A stretch of DNA of 14,955 bases from contig VBCJ01000319.1 of NCBI GenBank assembly GCA_005884335.1, forward strand, positions 1 through 14,955, written 5' to 3'. The notes beneath the pieces are model-generated. The model saw only the letters and a list, made by a program, of their open reading frames with translations, had not been told where the DNA came from and made no database searches. Below, piece by piece: positions 1 through 4,730 of the stretch; position 1 is the stretch's first letter, and every line of letters begins with the position of its first letter. This DNA comes from Betaproteobacteria bacterium. Its GTDB lineage: Bacteria; Pseudomonadota; Gammaproteobacteria; Burkholderiales; SG8-39. The translations under genes were made by a program, and so were the position numbers.

Positions 1-651
1 TATGTCCGACAGTTGCGGTACATGAGGAGAAGGCAGGTGCAAGCCCACGCTTGCTGCCAGCGAGCTTGGGTCGAGTCGGTACGCCGCGATTGCGAGTCCA
101 AGAGCAACCACCGGCAAAGCAGCCGGCAGCCGGCGATTTCCCAAGAGCAGCACAACGATAACAAACGCGAGGCCGGCCAGGAGGTAACCCGTCGTGCTCT
201 CCGCACGAACATAGTTCTGCAAGGAGATCGAAGCGAGTTGCAGACCCAGCCCGAACTGGATGCCGCGCACCACGCTTTTGGGAACGACGCGCGCCAGCCA
301 CGTGAGCGCGCCCGATAACGCGAGTATCAGCATCGTGAGGCCGATTGCGATTCCCGCGCCGTACAGAATCTCTGGCGCAGTCTGTTGGGCAATAACAATG
401 GCGGCCATGGCCTTGAGGGGCTGGACGGGCATCGGCATTCGGTACGCGAGGCCGGTCAGGATTTGCATGGCGCCGAACATGATGAGCACGCTTGCGCCGT
501 CGAGATGGGATGCGAGAGCAACGCCAATGATGAGCGGCACGTCCGTACCCATGTCACCGAACGCACCCGACAGTTCATTGCGATCGAAGCGGATCGCGGG
601 GCGGGTACTGGGAAACGCCGGTTCTTGACGCGAGGCTAGGAAGCGCTTCAT
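1..651 (-). CDS. MOT1-type molybdate/sulfate transporter, N-terminal part (C-terminus beyond window edge)
   Basis: Translating the minus strand from the ATG at 649-651 gives 217 open codons running off the left edge with no stop. After a basic N-terminus (MKRFLASRQ) comes ELSGAFGDMGTDVPLIIGVA, matching the signature of the MOT1 branch of the SulP superfamily (E-x-SGAxGDxGTxxPL), which carries molybdate across the inner membrane. A second typical stretch, YRMPMPVQPLKAMAA, follows near residues 70-85. Several hydrophobic membrane segments are visible (about 35-50, 80-95, 100-120, 155-190). Full-length members have about 350-400 residues, so roughly half is present. AGAAGG lies just upstream of the start. 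A ModE box sits 13 bases further up, and a ModE-type regulator gene precedes it on the same strand, which supports molybdate rather than sulfate as substrate. The substrate is inferred, not seen. Confidence 0.85.
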   Translation of the reverse strand, partial: MKRFLASRQEPAFPSTRPAIRFDRNELSGAFGDMGTDVPLIIGVALASHLDGASVLIMFGAMQILTGLAYRMPMPVQPLKAMAAIVIAQQTAPEILYGAGIAIGLTMLILALSGALTWLARVVPKSVVRGIQFGLGLQLASISLQNYVRAESTTGYLLAGLAFVIVVLLLGNRRLPAALPVVALGLAIAAYRLDPSSLAASVGLHLPSPHVPQLSDI

Positions 652-664
652 GACCTTCTGATCT

Positions 665-688
665 CGTAATATTCAGTGGTATATAACG
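665..688 (-). promoter_or_regulatory. Predicted ModE box (molybdate-responsive operator)
   Basis: The arms CGTAATATT (665-673) and TATATAACG (680-688) form an inverted repeat with a 6-base spacer; 7 of 9 arm positions pair. This is the layout known for ModE operators (CGTTATATA, short spacer, TATATAACG). It lies between the stop of the ModE-type gene and the start codon of the MOT1 transporter, where it would cover the -10 region of the transporter promoter. It is strikingly AT-rich against its surroundings. Repression of the transporter when molybdate is plentiful is the natural reading, but that is inference. Confidence 0.75.
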
Positions 689-728
689 CTGCCGCGAATT
701 CTAATCGAGACCCGTGTCGAACGCAAAG

Positions 729-1091
729 TTACCTGGCGCGACGCGCCGGCGCGATGAGCCGGGAGAGCCGCTTGAGCTCCGGCGCGACCGAGCGCGCCGC
801 TCTGGATTCCATGGTGCGGTACCGGCGAAGGACTTCCTCTCCCAGTTTCGTGACGCGCGCCCCGCCCCCGCCTTCGCCGCCGGTGAGCGTCTCGACGAGC
901 GGCCGACGGAACGCCGAGTTCATCGCCTCGACCAGCAGCCAGGCGCGCCGGTACGACATCTTCATCTCGCGCGCAGCCGCCGAGATCGACCCGGTGCGGG
1001 CGATGGCACCCAGCAAGTCGGCCCTCCCCGGACCGATCGCCACGACTGCGCCGATGAGAATGCGAATTTTCGGAACGAGCGCTCGGGACAT
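729..1091 (-). CDS. modE: ModE-type molybdate-responsive regulator, DNA-binding domain only
   Basis: This 120-residue protein matches the N-terminal winged helix-turn-helix domain of ModE. The recognition region GSISAAAREMKMSYRRAW spans residues 34-51, and the Gly-rich wing TGGEGGGGARVT lies at 70-81, followed by a dimerisation helix to about residue 100. E. coli ModE has about 260 residues because two molybdate-binding (TOBE/MOP) domains follow; these are absent here, as in many proteobacterial short ModE proteins. The ATG at 1089-1091 has no strong ribosome binding site (upstream is CTTCAACCCC), so the start is slightly uncertain. It stops in TAA, 77 bases before the MOT1 transporter, with a ModE box in that gap. 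Regulation of the transporter is very likely; direct molybdate sensing is doubtful without the effector domains. Confidence 0.88.
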   Translation of the reverse strand: MSRALVPKIRILIGAVVAIGPGRADLLGAIARTGSISAAAREMKMSYRRAWLLVEAMNSAFRRPLVETLTGGEGGGGARVTKLGEEVLRRYRTMESRAARSVAPELKRLSRLIAPARRAR

Positions 1092-1114
1092 GGGGTTGAA
1101 GAAATCGACACCGT

Positions 1115-1143
1115 TTGCTCAAGAAACGCAGTCCCAGTATAGT
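1115..1143 (+). promoter_or_regulatory. Possible sigma70 promoter for chrA
   Basis: TTGCTC (1115-1120) and TATAGT (1138-1143) are separated by exactly 17 bases, giving a plausible -35/-10 pair for chrA with a leader of about 75 bases. The -10 matches the consensus at 5 of 6 positions; the -35 at only 3 of 6. The bases around the -10 read nearly the same on both strands (ACTATACT on minus), so the same element could serve the divergent ModE-type gene. Sequence-only prediction. Confidence 0.35.
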
Positions 1144-1225
1144 TCAACACTCGGGGATCGCAGACTCCCTTGTCAGACGGTGTCCAGTCCAAGCGCTGCG
1201 CAAAGTCACACCTTCGAGGGCAGCT

Positions 1226-2578
1226 ATGGACACCGCCAAATCCGCGATACCGAATCAACCCCCCGCGCCCGTCAGCCTGGGCGAGGCCCTTCGCTACTGG
1301 CTGAAGCTCGGCTTCATCAGTTTCGGCGGTCCAACCGGGCAGATCGCGATCATGCACCAGGATCTGGTCGAGCGGAAACGCTGGATCTCCGAGAAGCGAT
1401 TCCTGCACGCGCTCAACTACTGCATGGTGCTGCCGGGGCCGGAAGCCCAGCAACTCGCCACGTATATCGGCTGGATGATGCATCGGACTTGGGGCGGGGT
1501 GATTTCCGGCGGCCTTTTCGTATTGCCCTCCCTGTTCATCCTGATCGCGTTGACATGGATCTACCTTGCGTTCGGCAACGTCCCGCTGGTGTCCGGGCTG
1601 TTCTACGGCATCAAGCCGGCGGTCACGGCGATCGTTCTGTTCGCCGCGTACCGCATCGGCTCGCGCGCACTCAAGAATGCGGCGCTGTGGGCCATCAGCT
1701 TCGCGGCGTTCGTGGCGATCTTTGCGTTCAACGTACCGTTTCCCTACATCGTCCTCGGCGCGGGAATCATCGGCTACGTCGGCGGGCGCGTTGCTCCGAA
1801 CAAGTTCATGACCGGGGACCATGGCGCCGCGCAGAAACGATATGGCGCGGCGCTGATCGACGACGACACGCCGACGCCGGCGCACGCGCTGTTCCGCTGG
1901 GCGCATTTTGCCTTCGTCCTCGCGATTTTCCTCGCGATCTGGACCGCAGCACTCGGTACGCTCGTCGCGTTATTCGGGTGGGACAGCGCGCTCGCGCAAA
2001 TGGGATGGTTCTTCACCAAGGCGGCGCTCCTCACTTTCGGCGGCGCCTACGCGGTGCTGCCCTACGTCTACCAGGGCGCGGTCGAGCACTACCAGTGGCT
2101 GACCGCAACGCAAATGATCGACGGGCTCGCGCTGGGAGAAACGACGCCGGGCCCGCTCATCATGGTGGTCGCCTTCGTCGGTTTTGTCGGTGCCTGGACG
2201 AAGGCGGCGTTCGGTCCCGAGGCGCTGGCGCTCGCCGGGTGCACAGGCGCGGGGGTGGCGACCTTCTTCACCTTTCTCCCCTCGTTCCTGTTCATTCTCC
2301 TCGGCGGTCCGCTGGTGGAATCCACGCACGGCAATCTGCAATTCACCGCCCCGCTCACCGGGATCACGGCCGCGGTGGTCGGGGTGATTCTCAACCTCGC
2401 AGTGTTCTTCGCCTGGCACGTGTTCTGGCCGGAAGGGTTCTCGGGCCGGTTCGAGTGGTTTTCCCTGCTCGTCGGCCTCGCGGCGATCATTGCGCTGTGG
2501 CGCTACAAGAGCGGGATGATTCCGGTGATCCTCGGCTGCGGTGCGTCCGGACTGGTCTACCGGCTCATTCCGGGCTGA
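1226..2578 (+). CDS. chrA: Chromate transporter ChrA, two-domain (long-chain CHR) type
   Basis: A 450-residue membrane protein of the CHR family, whose members export chromate by proton-driven antiport across the inner membrane. It has the two-domain form. The N-terminal CHR half has FISFGGPTGQIAIMHQDL and the typical CMVLPGPEAQQLATYIGW. The C-terminal half repeats the pattern with LLTFGGAYAVLPYV, then GLALGETTPGPLIMVVAFVG. About ten hydrophobic segments are visible, and the length fits full ChrA proteins (about 400-450). The start at ATG 1226 is chosen because GAGGG (1216-1220) lies 5 bases upstream; open frame further upstream lacks such a site. It stands alone, divergent from the ModE-type gene, with no chrB or other chromate gene beside it. 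Substrate is inferred from family only, as not all CHR proteins give chromate resistance. Confidence 0.93.
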   Translation: MDTAKSAIPNQPPAPVSLGEALRYWLKLGFISFGGPTGQIAIMHQDLVERKRWISEKRFLHALNYCMVLPGPEAQQLATYIGWMMHRTWGGVISGGLFVLPSLFILIALTWIYLAFGNVPLVSGLFYGIKPAVTAIVLFAAYRIGSRALKNAALWAISFAAFVAIFAFNVPFPYIVLGAGIIGYVGGRVAPNKFMTGDHGAAQKRYGAALIDDDTPTPAHALFRWAHFAFVLAIFLAIWTAALGTLVALFGWDSALAQMGWFFTKAALLTFGGAYAVLPYVYQGAVEHYQWLTATQMIDGLALGETTPGPLIMVVAFVGFVGAWTKAAFGPEALALAGCTGAGVATFFTFLPSFLFILLGGPLVESTHGNLQFTAPLTGITAAVVGVILNLAVFFAWHVFWPEGFSGRFEWFSLLVGLAAIIALWRYKSGMIPVILGCGASGLVYRLIPG

Positions 2579-2600
2579 ACGCGAGCGCTGCCGCAAAATA

Positions 2601-2630
2601 GAAAAGGGCGCCGCGGCGCCCGTTTTCCTT
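2601..2630. terminator. Bidirectional rho-independent terminator
   Basis: A perfect GC-rich stem, GGGCGCC / GGCGCCC with a GC loop centre, is flanked by GAAAA on the left and GTTTTCC on the right, so it gives a stem with a T-run on either strand. It lies 22 bases after the chrA stop and 13 bases after the end of the small minus-strand gene at 2644, exactly where the two converging units must stop. Confidence 0.85.
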
Positions 2631-2643
2631 CCGTTCTGCGCTG

Positions 2644-2880
2644 CTATTTCTTCCCCGCCATTGAGGCCGGCCCTCGGATTCCCTTGTTCTTGCGATAGTT
2701 GGCTACCGCCTTGTCCTGGTACTTGCCCAGCAACTCAGCCTCCTTCTTCGCCGCTTCGTCCGCTTTCGCCTTGGCTTCCGCGGCCTTGGCCGGATCGGCC
2801 GGAGCAGCGGGCAGCTTCGCCCAGACTGCGCCTGCAGTCGCTGCCATCGCGATGCTCATCATCAGAATGCGAAAATTCAT
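2644..2880 (-). CDS. Small exported Ala/Lys-rich protein at the end of the FDH cluster, unknown function
   Basis: A 78-residue protein. Residues 1-21 form a clear Sec signal peptide (basic/hydrophobic start, cleavage likely after AVWA). The mature part is about 57 residues: a charged Ala/Lys/Glu stretch (about 27-50, predicted helical, possibly coiled coil) followed by a basic tail ending GIRGPASMAGKK. No cysteines, heme motif or known domain is visible. GAGGGGG upstream of the ATG is a good ribosome binding site, and only 10 bases separate it from the cytochrome b gene, so it is most likely the last gene of the FDH operon, just before the terminator. A periplasmic role with the FDH complex is inferred purely from position. 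Confidence 0.75.
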   Translation of the reverse strand: MNFRILMMSIAMAATAGAVWAKLPAAPADPAKAAEAKAKADEAAKKEAELLGKYQDKAVANYRKNKGIRGPASMAGKK

Positions 2881-2890
2881 GGCGTCCCCC

Positions 2891-3907
2891 TCAATGCTGA
2901 GCCTGCGGCGCGCCGGGCTGGCCCATCGCCGTCCCCGCCTTCACCTTCCCGGACTTCACATCGTTGTACCAGTACTCGTGGTGTTCCCTCGCCCAGGTTT
3001 CATCGACGTATCCGTTGCGCATCGACTCGTACGCTCCGTCCAGGCCGATCGTGCCGAGGTAGATATGGCCCAGGGAAATGGCCAGCACCGCGCCGCCCGA
3101 AACCATGTGCACGACGTTCGCCTCGATCATGACGGCGCGTACCTGGTCGAAATTCGGGAACAGCAGCACCAGACCCGACGCACTCACGATCAGGCTCAAC
3201 ACCACCACGCCGATCCAGAACCAGACCTTCTCGCCCGCGTTGAACCTGCCGGACGGAACGTGCTCGCCGGAGATCATTCCGCCCAGGTTCGCGAACCACT
3301 TGATATCGTAGAGGCGCGGGAGGTTATCCTTGAGGAAGATGACGATAAGCATCAGCAGGCTCACGACGAACACCGGCCCGACGAAATTGTGCAAATGCTT
3401 CGAGAGCTGCGCGAGCCAGGCGAACAGCGTATAGCCGATCACCGGCAGCAGCACATATTTCCCCAGCATCAGGACGAGGCCGCTGGTGCCGAGAATGACA
3501 AAGCTGATCGCGACCACCCAGTGCGTGTAGCGCTCGAACGGGGTGAAGCGCTCGATCAGCCGGCCGCTAGGCTCGCCGTGGACCTTGATGCTGCCGCGCC
3601 ACTTGTAGAACGCCCCGATGACGACCACGACGGCGGCGATCAGCCAGCCGGCGATGGGCGTGATCCAGCCGTTCTTCAGCTGTCTCCAGGTCTCCCCGTA
3701 GGTCTGGACCAGCACGCCTGTCTCGCGGCCCTTGATCGAGGTGTACTCTTCCTTCCCTGAGCGCACCTCGCGCCACACGGGGGCGTTGTTGTAGGGCTGC
3801 GACTGCGCGCGCTGCTGCTGGGTTTCCGGCTGCTGCGCCGTTCCGGCGATCGGCAGGAGCAGCAAAAGCGCGAGCGTCGTGCACCCAAAACCCGCGGCCG
3901 GTTTCAT
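2891..3907 (-). CDS. fdhC: Formate dehydrogenase cytochrome b (gamma) subunit
   Basis: A 338-residue membrane subunit that anchors FDH and passes electrons from the Fe-S subunit through b hemes to quinone. Residues 1-24 look like a signal peptide ending in GTA. A soluble stretch (25-80) follows, then membrane segments near 83-101, 131-149, 151-168, 175-192, 229-250 and 265-286. Heme-ligand-type histidines are visible: H129 in FERYTHW, H171/H173 in SKHLHNFVG, H267 in VVHMVSGG and H281 in LGHIYLGT, as in the FdnI/FdoI family. It is longer than E. coli FdnI (about 217) because of the exported N-terminal extension and a C-terminal tail rich in His, Tyr and Gly, which is usual for the proteobacterial FDH-gamma family. 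AAGGAGAA upstream supports the ATG. It follows the lipoprotein gene by 12 bases. Confidence 0.93.
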   Translation of the reverse strand: MKPAAGFGCTTLALLLLLPIAGTAQQPETQQQRAQSQPYNNAPVWREVRSGKEEYTSIKGRETGVLVQTYGETWRQLKNGWITPIAGWLIAAVVVVIGAFYKWRGSIKVHGEPSGRLIERFTPFERYTHWVVAISFVILGTSGLVLMLGKYVLLPVIGYTLFAWLAQLSKHLHNFVGPVFVVSLLMLIVIFLKDNLPRLYDIKWFANLGGMISGEHVPSGRFNAGEKVWFWIGVVVLSLIVSASGLVLLFPNFDQVRAVMIEANVVHMVSGGAVLAISLGHIYLGTIGLDGAYESMRNGYVDETWAREHHEYWYNDVKSGKVKAGTAMGQPGAPQAQH

Positions 3908-3919
3908 GAGCGGTTCTCC

Positions 3920-4180
3920 TTATTCGACGCGGGTGTATTCGTTCTGCGCGAGGTTGCGGGCCTTGAGGGCGCGTTCCCAGCTCGTTTTGTCGCCCTTGTC
4001 CCACTTGGAGCCGGGGTAGGGGTTTACGGCCGGATCGTTCTCCCAGGGTTTGGTATCGGGCTTGCCTTGGTACTTGCCCTGCTTGTAAACGGTCACCTGA
4101 TCCCGCTCGCCGCAGGCGCTGATGCCGACGGCAAGCAAGACGGCGGCGCCCGCGAGCATGAGCCTGTGGGCTGTCGTCAT
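3920..4180 (-). CDS. Small lipoprotein of the FDH cluster, unknown function
   Basis: An 86-residue protein. Residues 1-23 form a lipoprotein signal: basic start, hydrophobic core LMLAGAAVLLAVG and lipobox ISAC, giving C23 as the lipidated cysteine. The mature 64 residues are polar and rich in Lys, Trp, Tyr and Pro (KQGKYQGKPDTKPWENDP, then WERALKARNLAQNEYTRVE). There is no CxxCH heme motif and no other cysteine. Its ATG overlaps the fdhB stop as ATGA (4177-4180), so translation is probably coupled, and the cytochrome b gene follows after 12 bases. Position between the Fe-S and membrane subunits suggests a membrane-bound periplasmic helper or extra subunit of FDH; the function is not known from sequence. 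Confidence 0.8.
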   Translation of the reverse strand: MTTAHRLMLAGAAVLLAVGISACGERDQVTVYKQGKYQGKPDTKPWENDPAVNPYPGSKWDKGDKTSWERALKARNLAQNEYTRVE

Positions 4181-4709
4181 GACTTCGCTCCCGCCGGAGC
4201 GGCCTTGGGCTGGTCGGGCTTGCCGTAGGCGGTGCCCCAGCCCCAGACTTCCGAGCCTTTGCCGCGCTTGAACACTCGCTGGCGATAAATGTCGGCGATC
4301 ACGTCTCCGTCGCCACCGAGGAGCGCCTTGGTCGAGCACATTTCGGCGCACGCCGGGAGCTTGCCCTGCGCGAGGCGGTTCGAGCCGTATTTTGCGAACT
4401 CCTCCTTCGACAGGTCCTTCTCCGGACCGCCCGCGCAGAAGGTGCATTTGTCCATCTTGCCGCGCAGACCGAAGGCGCCGGCTTGCGGGAACTGCGGCGC
4501 GCCGAACGGGCAGGCGTAGAAGCAGTAGCCGCAGCCGATGCACAGGTCCTTGTCGTGCAGCACCACGCCTTCGTCGGTGCGGTAGTGATGGTCACGACGC
4601 GGCGCCGGTTCACGCCCCAGGGCACCTCGTTCTCGTTCTTGCAGGCGGTCACGCAGCCGTTGCACTCGATGCAGCGCTCGGCGTCGCACAGGAATTTCAT
4701 TCTCGCCAT
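4177..4709 (-). pseudogene. fdhB: Formate dehydrogenase iron-sulfur (beta) subunit, broken by an internal deletion and frameshift
   Basis: FdhB carries electrons from FdhA to the cytochrome b subunit through four 4Fe-4S clusters. The first frame (ATG 4709, ribosome site AGAGGAGA) encodes 41 residues with cluster motif CIECNGCVTACK and ends in NRRRVVTI at 4587. The rest, YRTDEGVVLHDKDLCIGCGY onward, is in another frame from 4584 down to the stop at 4177-4179 (135 residues), with CIGCGYCFYACPFGAPQF and the final cysteine region CTFC...CAEMC. In the family, about 30 residues lie between RRVVT and TDEGVV, including the second cluster motif (CxxCxxxxCxxxCP). They are missing, and only two odd bases (4585-4586) remain between the halves. 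So about 91 bases are lost out of frame, at one junction. As written, the gene gives a short product without cluster II. It is either a true mutation or an assembly error. Confidence 0.9.
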
Positions 4710-4730
4710 GGTTGTCTCCTCTTTTCCCCG

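Noticed and set aside
676..2601. Long plus-strand open frame covering modE and part of chrA in another frame
   Set aside because: Its translation is Arg/Pro/Ala-rich without a recognisable domain, and it overlaps the clear ModE-type and ChrA proteins. It is a by-product of high GC.
4177..4709. Programmed ribosomal frameshift in fdhB
   Set aside because: There is no slippery run at the junction, and conserved residues are missing, not merely shifted.
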